Shown piece by piece: positions 43,424 to 53,780 of a stretch of DNA of 64,000 nucleotides. The notes beneath the pieces are model-generated. The model had not been told where the DNA came from. It did not search any database and saw only the letters and a program-made list of their open reading frames with translations. Location of the stretch: the NCBI GenBank assembly GCA_963575745.1, contig CAUYUJ010017893.1, forward strand, positions 555,112 through 619,111, written 5' to 3'. Position 1 is the first letter of the stretch. Each line of letters begins with the position of its first letter. The DNA is from Prorocentrum cordatum (lineage: Eukaryota; Sar; Dinophyceae; Prorocentrales; Prorocentraceae). Made by a program: the position numbers and the translations under genes.

Positions 43424-43613
43424 CCCTCCTCCTCCCCCTCCTCCTCCTCCTCCTCCCCCTCCTCCTCCTCCTCCTCCTCCTCCTCCTCCTCCTCCTCCTC
43501 CTCCTCCCTCCTCCCCCTCCCCCTCCTCGCCTCCTCCTCGCCTCCTCCCCCTCCTCCTCCCCCTCCTCCTCCTCCCCCTCCTCCTCGCCTCCTCCTCCTC
43601 CTCCTCCTCCTCA
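43424..43613. repeat. (CTC)n array
   Basis: Nearly pure CTC with CCC interruptions. Confidence 0.97.
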
Positions 43614-43876
43614 CAATCTTCCACGGCCTCCGTCTCCGCCCACTTCGTCGCCGACGTCGTGGTCCTCTTCAGGGTCGGCGGCACCGACCGTCGGGCCTTC
43701 GCAATATGGGCTCTAAAAACATTCGGACACCCGAAATTGGTAAGGAATAGATTGCACGATGCCCATCCCATTGCGACAGAACGTCCAAAACCAACAGCGG
43801 CCGCTGCTCGGCAGGCGACCTTTTGTCTCGGACGAACAACGCCCGCACCAGCACCGATGGCGAGACCTGCTTGATC

Positions 43877-44100
43877 TAGAAGAAGTAGAAGAACAAAAAA
43901 CGCTATAGTAAACATAAACCTTTGGCGCTCCGCGCGGATTTCTTGGATCTGTGCCGGACCCCCCTCCCTGGCGCGCTGGCGCGCGGAGCGCGCCAGGGAC
44001 GGCGCCCGAGGCGCCGCCGGGGGGGCCCGGCGCGGATCCAAAGAAATCCGCTCGGAGCGCCAAGAGATTATGCTTTGGGGCGATTTTTTCCTTTCGAGAA
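43877..44100. mobile_element. F3 fold-back element, copy a
   Basis: The core arms TTGGCGCTCCGCGCGGATTT then CTTGGATC (43922-43949) and their near-perfect complement ending at 44063 enclose about 85 bp of GC-rich DNA that itself contains a GCGCGC hairpin. Outside the arms, AGAAGAACAAAAAACGC on the left and TTTTTTCCTTTCGAG on the right continue the inverted symmetry, giving arms of about 65 bp. Confidence 0.8.
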
Positions 44101-44344
44101 CTGCTGTCGACCTTCGGTTTCCGAAAACTTCTTCGAGGACTTCTTCGAGAACGTCTCCGAGAATTTCTTCGAGACCTGCTGTCGATCGTGCCGACAACGC
44201 GGCGAGCAACACGCCTGGTCCCGCCCCGCGCTCTGCGCGCGTCGCCCCCCACAAGCTCGGCACCGCGAGCACAGAGCACCACGCGCGGAGCACGGGGAGC
44301 GCGCGGCGCAACGGCGCGGCAGCGCCGCGGGCGGCGAGTTTAAG

Positions 44345-44497
44345 GTGAGCATGTCCTCCTACAGGGGGATGTTGGACGGAAAGGGAAAGGTAGTCAAAAA
44401 ATACCCCCAAAATGGTCCAAAACATGTTAACAAAAACGTCCCCAGACTACTTTTTGACTATTTTTGAATCTTCCTCCTGTAGAGGGACATGCCCGAT
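44345..44497. mobile_element. F4 TIR element, copy 4
   Basis: 153 bp. GAGCATGTCCTCCTACAGGG at the left, CCTGTAGAGGGACATGCCCG at the right, and the core CGTCCCCAGACTACTTTTTG. Confidence 0.88.
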
Positions 44498-44556
44498 TGA
44501 AGGCGATTCGGTTGCGGCATGGAGGGGTTCGGTATGCCCGGGCGGCCCACAGTCAA

Positions 44557-44758
44557 AGCCCATAGTGTAAGGATGCAAGGTGGTTCCCGCTAGTTCTCAT
44601 AGGGGGTGTGTGTAAGGAAAACCCATCGTGTGTAAGGATTTCCGCTAGTTCTCGGCCTGTCCCCCCTGAGCCTGTCCCCCCTCCGCACTCAAACACCGCC
44701 GAGAGTCTGGTAGTTCTCGCGGTGTAAGTGAAGCCCATCGTGTAAGGATGCACGCGGG
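44557..44758. repeat. GTGTAAGGAT short repeats
   Basis: Three copies of CCCAT(C/A)GTGTAAGGAT linked with GCTAGTTCTC (44557, 44609, 44708). Confidence 0.7.
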
Positions 44759-44844
44759 CACGGCCTGCGTCATGCACCGCGCGGGTGCTGCAGGGCGGGA
44801 GCGGGGCGCCCACAAAAGCCAGATTCTTGCAGAAGAGCTCAGAG

Positions 44845-44905
44845 ATGGAGGAGGAGGAGGAAGAGGAGGAGGAGGAGGAGGAGGAGGAGGAGGAGGAGGA
44901 GACGA
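44845..44905. repeat. (GGA)n array
   Basis: Perfect GGA triplets, opposite strand polarity to the CTC array at 43.4 kb. Confidence 0.97.
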
Positions 44906-45705
44906 GGCCAGATTCCTGCGACCGGGGAAATGTTGCGTAGAAGGCCGGCCTGCCGCCCGAATCGTCTTTGTTTGCCGCAGACGGTGGAAGTCCAACTTGC
45001 CAATGGAAGTCCAACTTGCCATTTCGGAATCCTTGGACGTCAACATTGGCTCAGGATGGGCCGAAGAAGCAGGGATGATGGGTTTGCATTGATGGGGCAG
45101 CGCATGCTTACTATGGGTTTTGACTCTAACAGTCAGACCATTGTACGACGGACCCGTCGCAAGAAACCGAGCCCTGGAAAATCGCCGAGGCTTCTTCGGC
45201 CAGGGCTGGGCTTCTTGCTCGGCGGCTGCCAGCGAAGAGACCCAGGGGAACCCTGGGCCAAGCGGTGCCTTGATGGCTCGCGCAGAACATCTAAACGTCA
45301 AGAAACCCAAGGCGATCATCAACAACAAATCTGAAATTTGAAGGTTTGCATGATCTGAACTTTGTACGAAAGCCACGTCTGATTTGGAAACTAATCGGGG
45401 GCCCCATCGTCAATCTAAGCGGAACCTCAGTAGATGCAGGGAACATGCCCATAATGCCCGAGGGGTGCGAAGAACCAATTTCCCAGAAGGCAGCTGACGT
45501 CATCAGGAAATCTCTGACAAGCAACGCAAGAAGGCGCAAGCCCTTGGGACGCACAACGCATGCTTTCCTCAGCGGCACTCAACCATCCACATCGGCCCCA
45601 AGAACGGGGGCGAGGAGGCAAGGATGCGAGTGCACACTCGGGAACGCCACTCATCCTTAGCCAGTGTGCGGTTGCCAAGCTGATTCCACCTCTCCGGCGC
45701 GATGT
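44906..45705. other. Gene-free stretch
   Basis: TCCAACTTGCCA is duplicated near 44992 and 45009. Frames are not convincing. Confidence 0.35.
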
Positions 45706-45712
45706 CATCTCC

Positions 45713-45878
45713 CCGTCCTCCTCCTCCTCCTCCTCCTCCTCATCCCCCTCCTCCTCCTCCTCCTCCTCCTCCTCCTCCTCCTCCTCCTCCTCCTCCTCCT
45801 GCTCCTCTTCCCTCTCCTCCACCTCCTCCTCTTCCTCCACCTCCTCCTCCTCCTCCTCCTCCTCCTCCTCCTCCTCTG
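45713..45878. repeat. (CTC)n array
   Basis: CTC triplets with few interruptions. Confidence 0.97.
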
Positions 45879-46033
45879 GCAGCGTGCAATCTCCACTGCC
45901 GAGAGACACACGGTCTGGAACTGAGGCTCCGCGTGCCTTGGCAGGCGGGCCCCTGCGCCACGCTCTGCCTCTGCAATGCTCGGCGTGCCGCTCTGCTGCC
46001 TGGAGCGGCCTGCTTCGATACCTCAAACTTGAG

Positions 46034-46186
46034 GTCGGGCGTGCCCTCCTACAGGGCGATGTTGGAAGGAGATTTAAACCATAGCCAACGCATATGCAAA
46101 CACTGCCCAGAAGTACTCAGAACATCGTCCCCGGACTATTGTTTGACTGTTTTTGAAGATTCCCCCTGTAGAGGGACACACCCGAC
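46034..46186. mobile_element. F4 TIR element, copy 5
   Basis: 153 bp. GTCGGGCGTGCCCTCCTACA and CCTGTAGAGGGACACACCCG(AC) form the TIR. The core CGTCCCCGGACTATTGTTTG is present. Confidence 0.9.
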
Positions 46187-46699
46187 TTAACTCTAACTCC
46201 TGCTCTGGCGTTGCTGTGCTCATCTTGTGCATGAACAATCCCTGGCCATGCTGCAAGCACTGGCTTTCCCCCTATTCGCCCTGACACAAGAGTCGGCGGC
46301 GGCATGTGATGTACCGTGCGAGTGGATGCGCTCTTACAAACCAACTCTCCGTGACAAGTTCGGCTATGACCTGAAAGCCTGGCGCCTCCGTTCGGAAGTG
46401 CAAACGCAAATGACATTACATCACGCGGCTCGAGTTTGCAAATGCGCCCTGCATAAAACGACTCGCTCGCGCTCGGGCCCTCTCTCGCAGACTTGACATC
46501 GCTTCCTCATTATGTTAAAAAGCCAGAGAACACGGGCCTGTGAAGGTAATTTTCAATTGATCGAGCATCTGCGACAGAAACATCTTGTCGTCGATGAAGC
46601 CCTGTAGCACAAGGGAGCAGGCTGCGAGCAGTGTGAGGGATGTTTCGCATAGCAACCAGAGAACGCGTAATCGAACAAGCCCGCTGGCCGTGAGTGGTT

Positions 46700-46882
46700 T
46701 ACAGTGGAGGCCAGTCCACAGGAAACCTTCCACAAGAAACCCTACCCTGAGACCCCAGGACGTCCATCGATGTTTGGTGTGGGAACGTCACGCTTTCCAT
46801 AATAAAACCATGGAAACCAAGAAACCCTGGGCACCCTGGAGGCAAGCACGGTGTTTCTTGGCATGGGTCTCCACTGTAGCCG
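46700..46882 (+). repeat. F5 repeat, copy a
   Basis: About 183 bp: GGAGGCCAGTCCACAGGAAA, CCTTCCACAAGAAACCC, CTGAGACCCCAGGACGTCCA, GGTGTGGGAACGTCACGCTT, then AGGCAAGCACGGTGTTTCTT. Confidence 0.85.
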
Positions 46883-47242
46883 TCATTCAATTCTGGATGA
46901 AAAAACGGTTGGAACACATAGTCCGATTCCGATTGATGTGCGTCTCCCTTTTCGTTGCAATGCTCTGGCCCGCTATACTTCCACAGACACACCATCTGCA
47001 CATCGTTTTTGGATGGGCTGGCGGGAATGCGCGGCGCGTCAAAACACATCATAGCAGATTGAAATGGCAGAGGTTCTTACCGTATGCCGTTGAACTGCCT
47101 CCGCTGTCCAGCATGCCTCTCGAGGTGGCCTTGCCGAGCGCGATGAAAATGTGTTCTTCCAGCGCGCAAGTGTTACACCGTTGGACACTGCCTGACACCG
47201 TGTGGGCAAGCATGAGCAATTGCTGCTGAACGAAATGCGACA

Positions 47243-47436
47243 TACAGCGGAGGCCAGTCCACAAGAAACCTTCCACACGAAGCCCAACCCTGAGACCCCA
47301 GGACGTCCACCGATTTTTTGGTGTGGCAACGTCACTCTTCTTCCATCGCAAACCCATGGAAACCAAGACACCCAGGGCATCCTGGAGGCAAGCAAGGTGT
47401 TTCTTGGCATGGCCTTCCATTGTACCGCACACATGC
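47243..47436 (+). repeat. F5 repeat, copy b
   Basis: Same blocks in the same order and orientation as copy a, 543 bp downstream of it. Confidence 0.85.
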
Positions 47437-47501
47437 ACGCGGTCATTCTTTGATAGTCGTGACAACTCCGCCAGCATAACCAACGAGCAGACTCGGCTTA
47501 C

Positions 47502-47652
47502 GTCGGGCATGTCCTCCTACAGGAAGTTTTCGGAGGAAACCTAAGAAGTAGCCAAAAATGCTCAAACATAGCCACAACTAGTGGAACATCCTCACCAGAC
47601 GGTGTTTTCCGACTATTTTTGAAAATTCCTTCTGTAGATGTGAGGGGCAACG
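47502..47652. mobile_element. F4 TIR element, copy 6
   Basis: Left end GTCGGGCATGTCCTCCTACA intact. Right end worn (CCTTCTGTAGATGTGAGGGG). Confidence 0.75.
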
Positions 47653-47832
47653 ATAGGGGGGGACTGGCATATGGGGGGGATGCATCGACCTGCAATCGGC
47701 GACACATCGCCAATGGATCGGCGATGGGCCCCTGATAGTGAATCCGCATCTTCCTGGGCAGGCTGGGGCTATCGGGCCCCTATCGGCGATCAATGGGCGA
47801 TTGGGGGGCGATGCATCCCCCCCTATGCTTCA

Positions 47833-47976
47833 GTCGGGCGTGCACCCCTACAGGCGGATTTCTGGGCGAAAAATTAAACATGCCCCAAGAATACAAAACA
47901 AAAATTGTCAAAAAATGGTCCCCACAATACTTTTTGAATCGTTCTGAGTATTCCTCCTCTAGAGGAACAGGCCCGA
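47833..47976. mobile_element. F4 TIR element, copy 7
   Basis: 144 bp. GTCGGGCGTGCACCCCTACA at the left, CTCTAGAGGAACAGGCCCGA(C) at the right. Only 180 bp from copy 6, with ATCGGCGAT-rich DNA between. Confidence 0.85.
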
Positions 47977-48059
47977 CCGGCTTGTGTACCAGCGAGCCGC
48001 GGACTTCACGCGGCTGCACGGGCCAGGCCCTGCTCTCGCACGCTGCCGGGCACGCTGGG

Positions 48060-48235
48060 GGAGCGAGAGGACCGAGGAAGGGAGGAAAGGAGGAGGGAGG
48101 AAGGGAGGAAGGAAGGGAGGAGAAGGAAGAGGAAGAGGAGGAGGATGATGAGGAGGATGAGGAGGAGATTGAGGAGGAGGAGATTGAGGAGGAGGAGGAG
48201 GAGAAGGAGGAGGAGGAGGAGGGTGAGGACTGAAC
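48060..48235. repeat. (GGA)n array
   Basis: GGA triplets mixed with GAT and AAG. Confidence 0.9.
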
Positions 48236-48371
48236 GCCATGGGGAACGGGCCCAAAATCGCGGACGGGCCGGTACACCCAAAGTTGGCTTGCTGCATCCT
48301 GCGGGCGACGGCAGCGGAGAGCAAACCCTGTGCCGCAGGGGAGAGCAGAAGCAGTTAGACCGGAGCCCAGA

Positions 48372-48432
48372 GGAGGAGGAGGAGGAGGAGGAGGAGGAGG
48401 AGGAGGAGGACAGGAGGAGGGCGGAAGAGGAG
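48372..48432. repeat. (GGA)n array
   Basis: Perfect GGA triplets. Confidence 0.95.
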
Positions 48433-48759
48433 GACAAGCCAGAAAACGCAAGACACGAATTCGCCCGAAAAGCGTATCCAGGTCGTGGCTGCCGGCACGA
48501 TGTCTTACACCCCGGGCTCCAGCCAAGGCTCACGGCCGACACAGTGAGCGAGCTGGCGCATGATGCGCGTTGAAAACATGCGCCGTTCGGTACCCTCGCA
48601 GACTCGAACATCAATCGCACCTTCAGCAAATGGAAGCATCCCCCACCACATGATGTATTAAAGGGGCATCGGGGTTCGAGGATCGATAATGGCGGTCCAG
48701 GTTCGAGGGTCTACGATCGAGGTCCGAGGAACCAGCACCGAGGACCGAAGTTTGTCTGG

Positions 48760-48962
48760 CGCTTCTTGGACGCATCCAGGCTCCTGGAGGTGATCGCAGC
48801 CATGTGGCGAACGATCCCCAACGGCCGTGGGCGAGGCAGTCCTTCTTGAAGGGGTCGGCGTACCTGAAACACTGCCGCAGGGTGAGGAACTGGCCCTTCA
48901 TCTCGTGCTGGCGGATGGAGAGCACGTAGTGGTCGTCATCCTGGCGGCGCGCCGTGGCGCGC
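48760..48962 (-). CDS. Candidate exon, hypothetical protein
   Basis: The minus strand encodes RRQDDDHYVLSIRQHEMKGQ, FLTLRQCFRYADPFKKDCLA and HGRWGSFATWLRSPPGAWMR, a mixed, structured-looking composition quite unlike the surrounding repeats. The frame is open further upstream (into Ala/Arg-rich DNA) and a GGA array begins 80 bp away, so exon limits are guesses. No family recognised. Codons favour G/C at third positions, as in the other plausible exons. Confidence 0.4.
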
Positions 48963-49039
48963 GCGCGCGCGCTGCAGGCGCGGAGGGAGGGAGCCCGCGA
49001 GAGGCACTGGAGACGATGATGCTGATGACCAGGAGGGCG

Positions 49040-49290
49040 AAGATGAGCAAAAGGGAAAGGAGGAGAAGGAGAGAAGGAGGAGGAGCAGGTGAAGGATCGA
49101 AGAATAGGAGGAAGGACTCTGATGGGCCGAGGAGCGAGGATGCACGAATGGGAGGAGGAGAAGGAGGAGGAGGATTGGGAGAAGGAGGAGGAGAAAGAAA
49201 AGGAGGAGGAGGGGGGGGAGGAGCAGGAAGAGGAGGAACAGGAAGAGGAGAAGGAGAAGGAGAAGAAGGATGAGGAGAAGGAGGAGCGAA
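49040..49290. repeat. (AGG)n/(GAG)n array
   Basis: Purine-only triplets with interruptions. Confidence 0.92.
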
Positions 49291-50098
49291 CACGGACCGA
49301 CGATGGAACAGGGAGAAACTGACCCGAGACCGCTGATGTCCTTGCCACGCATGAGGCAACAGAAAACCGAATGCTCCCGCCGCGTCGGCGCAGAAAGGGC
49401 GCCCCCTATCAGGACAGCGCGTTTACACTGCGCTGCATCGCAGCGATGGGCTCTGCTGCGCCTTGCGGCAGAGGATGACGGGGAGGAACAGGAGGAGGGG
49501 GAAGCAAAACCATAAGAAGGGGGGGGGCGGCAGAGCGCATTCGAGTGCCTTCGCGCCGCCAGTTGGGGGCAGCGCCGCCGCGCGCGCCCCGCACGCGCCA
49601 CGGCGGCGGGTGCGCGCACCGCGCGGGCGGCCTCAGCCTCAGGCGCGGTCGCGCGCTTGCCGCTTGCCTGTGATCGCCGACCGCGCGGCCGAGGCGTTCC
49701 TGCCTCTGCCTCGTCCGCGGGGTGCTGTCGTCGCCCGTCCTCGTGACCGCCCCCGCGCGCTGCGGCCCCTGCATGCAGCCAGGCGGGCGCAGAGCGGTTG
49801 CGGAAGCGAGGCTGTCCAGCCTGTCCCTCGGTCCACGCGCGGCGCCGAGCTCTGCGCGGCCTCCTCTCGCGGCCGCATCCGCTGTCCGCGGCGCCTGCCT
49901 GCGGCCTGGCGAGCGCGAGGCGGCTGCGCGGTCGCCGGGTCCTCCTCGTCCTGTCGCGGCCTCCGCGCCCGCGACCGCCCCCGCGCGCTGCGGCCCCTGC
50001 CTGCGGCCTGGCGGGCGCTGGGCAGCCGCGAAGGGCCCCCCTTGCCTCTGACTCTGGGCGGCGCCGAGCTCGGCGCGGCCCCCTTTCCGGCAGGAAGT
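49291..50098. other. GC-rich stretch of unclear nature
   Basis: GCG-rich, with GCGCGCTGCGGCCCCTGC repeated near 49755 and 49983 and related GGGCGC words (units of roughly 110-120 bp). All six frames stay open for long distances, so ORF length is not informative. Confidence 0.4.
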
Positions 50099-50183
50099 CG
50101 ACCACAGGAAACCTTCCACAAGAAACCCAACCCCGAGACCCCAGGGCGTCCATTGATTTTTGGTATGGGAGCGTCACGCTTCC
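50099..50183 (+). repeat. F5 repeat, copy c (partial)
   Basis: CACAGGAAACCTTCCACAAG, AAACCCAACCCCGAGACCCC and GGGAGCGTCACGCTTCCA match the first half of copies a and b. Confidence 0.8.
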
Positions 50184-50445
50184 ACAGCTTCCACTGCGCG
50201 CGGCCTCCCTCGCGCGCCGCAGCCTCGGCCCGCGGCCGGGCGGGCGCCGGGCGGCCGCGGGCCAAGAGCAGGGCGGCGCCACTCCGCGCCCCGCGCCACG
50301 CCGGGGCGGGGGCAAATCCGCGCCCCGCGAAGTGCGGACACGCTCCCGTCGTGGCGGGGCGCCCGCCGCAGACGCCGCCGCGTCGCCCTCGTCGCCCGCG
50401 CTGCCTCCAGCGGGCCCTGCTTTCGCCGCTCGGAGCAGGCCTGGG

Positions 50446-51081
50446 TCAGCGCTGCTCCTCTTCAAATGCGCTGGCCGCGGATAAGCTGTCTGGCTGCTGC
50501 TCGCCGCCCTCGGCGTTCTCGTTCGCGTCTGCGTCCGCGAGGCTGCCTGGCTGCTGCGGTGCGCTGTCTGCGCTGTCTGCCTCTGCGAGGGTACCTAACT
50601 GCTGCGGTGGCTGGTGTTGCCGCGCTGCCGCCCTCAGCTCCTCGCCCGCCTCAGCGGCTGCGATGGTGGCCAAACTGGCTGGCTGCTGCCCGCAGCCCGC
50701 GGTGCACGCGATTGCTGCGCGGTCAGCGCCCGCCGAATTGCCTGGCTGCTGCCGTGGCTGGCGCGGTGCCCCTGCCCGCTGCGCGCCGTCCTCGGCGGTC
50801 GCCTCAGCTGAGCTGGCTCCGCTGTCTGGCTGCTGCCGCGGTGGTGTACCCGCCTCCCCTGGGTCTGCAACGCCTCCTCCCCCCCCTCCGCGCGCTGCGT
50901 CGGCTCGGTGGAGCCAGGTCGTCCGCGCTCGCAGGCAGCCCTGCCCTGGCGCGGTGCTTGGAACTTCGCGGCGACGAGCTCCTTGGCAGATCCTCGCCGC
51001 GCTTCGGAGTCTCCTGGGTCGGTGGCTCCGCGCCGCAGTGCGTGGCCGTGGCGGCAGCTGGCGGCGGCGGCGCCCACCTCC
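50446..51081 (-). CDS. QQPxSLA-repeat protein fragment
   Basis: Unknown protein. The minus strand is open from about 51081 to a stop at 50446. It carries six degenerate repeats spaced 19-30 residues apart: RQQPDSGAS, RQQPGNSAG, GQQPASLAT, PQQLGTLAE, PQQPGSLAD, EQQPDSLSA, separated by acidic Ala-rich helices (AEADSADSA, DADANENAEGGE). Repeats conserved at protein level with differing spacers suggest real coding. No ATG lies in the convincing part, so it is an internal or 3' exon or part of the adjoining RT-C element, on the same strand just downstream. The plus-strand frames over this DNA give only Cys/Leu/Pro-rich shadows. Confidence 0.4.
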   Translation of the reverse strand, partial: GGGRRRRQLPPRPRTAARSHRPRRLRSAARICQGARRREVPSTAPGQGCLRARTTWLHRADAARGGGGGGVADPGEAGTPPRQQPDSGASSAEATAEDGAQRAGAPRQPRQQPGNSAGADRAAIACTAGCGQQPASLATIAAAEAGEELRAAARQHQPPQQLGTLAEADSADSAPQQPGSLADADANENAEGGEQQPDSLSAASAFEEEQR

Positions 51082-51450
51082 TTACTCGAACCGAGTCGCG
51101 ATGGTCTCGAAGCTGGCGGCGGGCCCAACTGCCCGCCTGCGCAAAATGGCAAGTTTTGAAATGTTATACGTTGTGCCCGCTGCCAGAAGGCGGGCGCGCT
51201 CTGCGCTCCTGCCCTGGCCAATCTGGCCAGACCCTCGGCCCCCGTCGCCCCCCTGCAGTACTTATGGCATTGAAGAGGCCCGAGGCGCGGTAGAAGTCGC
51301 CCTCCATGGCGCCGCGCTCGCTAGGCCCCCCTCCTCCTTGTCCAAGCAGGTGCCCGCGGAGGCCGCCGCCAGCGACGCGCCGCAGCTGCCGCGCTGCCCC
51401 GACCGGCGCCTGCAAGTGGAACGCGAGGTCTACCGCGCCATCGCCTTCGT

Positions 51451-51867
51451 CTAGCCCCGCGCCTGGTGGAGCACCGCCGATTGAGCGCGCGGTGCGTCCT
51501 GCAGGTCGCCCAGGAAAGCCTCCGCGATCTCGGCGCAGCCACCGCCCTGGCCTTGCGAGTCCCGGGCCCTCTCCCAGAGCAAGAGAATGAGGCTCGCCAG
51601 GGGGCCCCCCTTGAGCTGCCGGCGCCCCCTCTGCTCGAGCTCACGCGCGGCGAAGTAGATCTTGGCCCGCGCCTTCCTCATCTGGCGTCGGCGGTCGGGG
51701 CCCCCGGCCCAGACCCCGAACCAGTTCTTCAGCGCCGTCATCGCCGAGGCGACGCCTGGGCCGGCGCCCCCCAGCGCCAGGGAAGTGGCGAGGCGCCGTG
51801 CTGACCACTGCATCCTCAGAGTCTGCGCGCGCCCCCTCATCGCCGCAATCCTCGCCCAGGGAAACAA
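51451..51867 (-). pseudogene. RT-C element, post-RT segment
   Basis: Encodes RMQWSARRLATSLALGGAGP, TALKNWFGVWAGGPDRRRQM and ARAKIYFAARELEQRGRR, a basic helical segment lying directly downstream of the RT relic in the same orientation but another frame. By position it would be the thumb region. No diagnostic motif. Confidence 0.4.
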
Positions 51868-51968
51868 GCCGCCATCCGTCCCGCCCTTCGTCCTCTAACT
51901 TTCCATGCGCAGCAGCGCTCGCAGGCGCCCCTCATCCTCTTGGAGGTCGCGCTTCGCTCGGCGGCGTC

Positions 51969-52937
51969 TCAAGCCGCCCTCTCGATCCCGAGGCCGAGGC
52001 CCTCTGCGACGGCCTGCCCCTGCACCCGGCGGCGTGGGAGCCCGACGCGAGGATCGCGGCCTTGTCCGCGGGCTTGAGCCCCTGCTTCTCGAGCATCAGG
52101 CGCAGCGCGAACGTCGAAATGGTCAGCGCCTGTAGCGCGAGACCCTTGGGCCGCGATGCAGATGCGGCTGCCATCGAACCGGGCTCGCGGCATCGGCGCG
52201 GGCAAGGCCGTCGCATGCTCCAGGAGGCGGCCCAGTACGGTGTAGGCGACTGTCTTTGCTATGTGGTTCGAGTACCTCGACCCCGCCAGCAAAGATCTGG
52301 CCGACCAGAACGGCGGTGAGAAAACTCCTGTCCAGCGCAGTGCCCGAGCAAACGAGCGCTGTAAACAAATCGCGGTGATCAGTCGCGGGCTGAGTCCCCT
52401 GCGAAGCGCTGCCGTCGTGACCAAATCCATCCTCAGGCTGCCGTGGAACTTCCCGATGTACGCCAGCACACTGCCATAGATTTTACCCAACGCATTGAAG
52501 AACGATTTGGAGAGACCCGCATCGTGGCCCCCCTCCGGCACCGGATGCCAGTGACGGCCGCGTCCCTGCCCATCTCCTGGCGCTTCTCCACCCTGCGAAC
52601 TGCACGGCGGCGCAGCAGCTCCCAACAGCGCGCTATCAGAGGGGGGGGGGAGGCCAAAGCCCCGTCGGCCTTGGGCTTGGGCACGAGCATCACCGCCTCC
52701 CACGCGCGGCCGCGCCAGCTCCCGCTCGCACCAGTTGAAGAACTCCACGAAACTCAGGTGGCCCTCTGGTGGAAGCATGCGGATGCCCGAGCAGTTCAGC
52801 ATGTCCATGTTTTTGCCATTGTCGGGCTCTCCTCGTCTAGGTCCTCGAGCGCGCGCTCGTGAAACTCCTCGCTTTGCGCACGCCTCCCCAGGTCCTCCAA
52901 GATTGCGTTGTGCTCCGCGTGCTTCAGCTCCTTTCAA
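51969..52937 (-). pseudogene. RT-C reverse transcriptase relic
   Basis: A 322-codon frame. Start region: NMDMLNCSGIRMLPPEGHLS then FVEFFNWCEREL. A neighbouring frame (52693 down) reads MMLVPKPKADGA, the (L/I)-V-P-K-P block that precedes RT motif A. Then come FFNALGKIYGSVLAYIGKFH (motif A position, catalytic Asp not obvious), LRRGLSPRLITAICLQRSFA, and FWSARSLLAGSRYSNHIAKT (the motif B type R-x-x-x-A-G-S-R). Motif C would fall at MPRARFDGSRICIAAQGSRA, where Asp-Asp is replaced by Asp-Gly. Several indels. Clearly inactive. I rate the RT assignment as probable because of the ordered blocks, not any single motif. Confidence 0.5.
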
Positions 52938-53010
52938 TTCCAGATCGTTGCGAACGTTTTGCTTTTTCGTCCAGTGTTTCCGTGGGGGCAGTCGATGACG
53001 CCTCAGTCCG

Positions 53011-53307
53011 TCACCGTCTCGTCCTCGCGCCTATGCTTCGGCTTCTTCTGCGGGGGAGCGTGCCCGCCTCCTTCTCCGCCGTCGCGAGCCAGCTGCTGAA
53101 TCTCGTGGTGTTCTCCTTCAGGCCCCTGCCGACGGCGACCTTCCGCCCCTCTTTTGCCTGCGCCGCCATGTCTCCCAGGATGCTCACGCCCATGCTGTGC
53201 AAATTGCGGAGCCACTGCTTCAAAATGTCCTGTGCAGGAGCGCACCCCAGTCGGCGTGTGACCCACGCTTGGGAGGCCATCGTAGGCGAGCTTGCGGCCC
53301 ACGCCAC
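53011..53307 (-). pseudogene. RT-C upstream coding segment
   Basis: Encodes APAQDILKQWLRNLHSMGVS, ILGDMAAQAKEGRKVAVGRG and NTTRFSSWLATAEKEAGTLP, an amphipathic helical stretch. It lies just upstream of, and on the same strand as, the RT relic. It may be the end of an ORF1 or the N-terminus of the RT protein. Confidence 0.4.
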
Positions 53308-53574
53308 CTGTCATAAGAAATTGTTGAGCCCGTCCCCTGTCACTCCTCTTGGGTTTCGCCGGCAGGGGGCGAGGTGGAGGTGTAAGATCAGGAGTTAGGT
53401 TAGCCAGCTCAAGCGGTACATGCATGGCATGCCCAGTCCCATCCACCCTCCCACAACATACGAAACAATGCTGGCACAGCTGGGGGCCGAGATCCCATCG
53501 GCGAGCTAGTTTGACACAGCTGGCTACAGATGGGCATTCCCCAGCTCGTCTGCGCGGGCATTTCAGCACGAGTC

Positions 53575-53780
53575 GAAGATGCCCCAAGAGGACCCAGGAA
53601 TATTCAAGAGGGCCCCAAGAACCCCAAGGATGTTTCAGGACACCCCAGGGAGCCTCCGCTGAAGGCCCCAGCGAGTCCTCCCCCAGGAGGCCCCAGGAAG
53701 GCCCAGGAGACGCCAGGAGCCCCTCCAGAAAGCCCCAGGAGGTCCAGGAAACCCCAGGAAACCACAGGAAACTTGGCTGG
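53575..53780. repeat. CCCCAGGA/CCAAGAGG degenerate repeats
   Basis: AGGCCCCAGGAAG-type words at about 10-bp spacing. Confidence 0.75.

Larger units (their letters stand above)
51450..53310 (-). mobile_element. RT-C, decayed retroelement of a third type
   Basis: Minus strand: an N-terminal helical segment (53307-53011), an RT-like domain (52937-51970) and a basic post-RT segment (51867-51451). Its RT differs from those of LINE-A and LINE-B in sequence and motif wording. No endonuclease, RNase H or terminal repeat was recognised, so the element class is open. Boundaries are approximate. Confidence 0.55.

Noticed and set aside
43222-44425. Long Pro/Ser/Glu ORFs across the CTC arrays (here and at 9.9, 45.7, 48.1, 56.0 and 60.3 kb)
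   Set aside because: Open only because the triplet repeats contain no stop; identical behaviour in all frames of the same tract.
49463-51454. 663-codon plus-strand ORF
   Set aside because: GC-rich DNA with few stops. The composition is Ala/Arg/Pro shadow, and the minus strand over the same DNA carries protein-level repeats.
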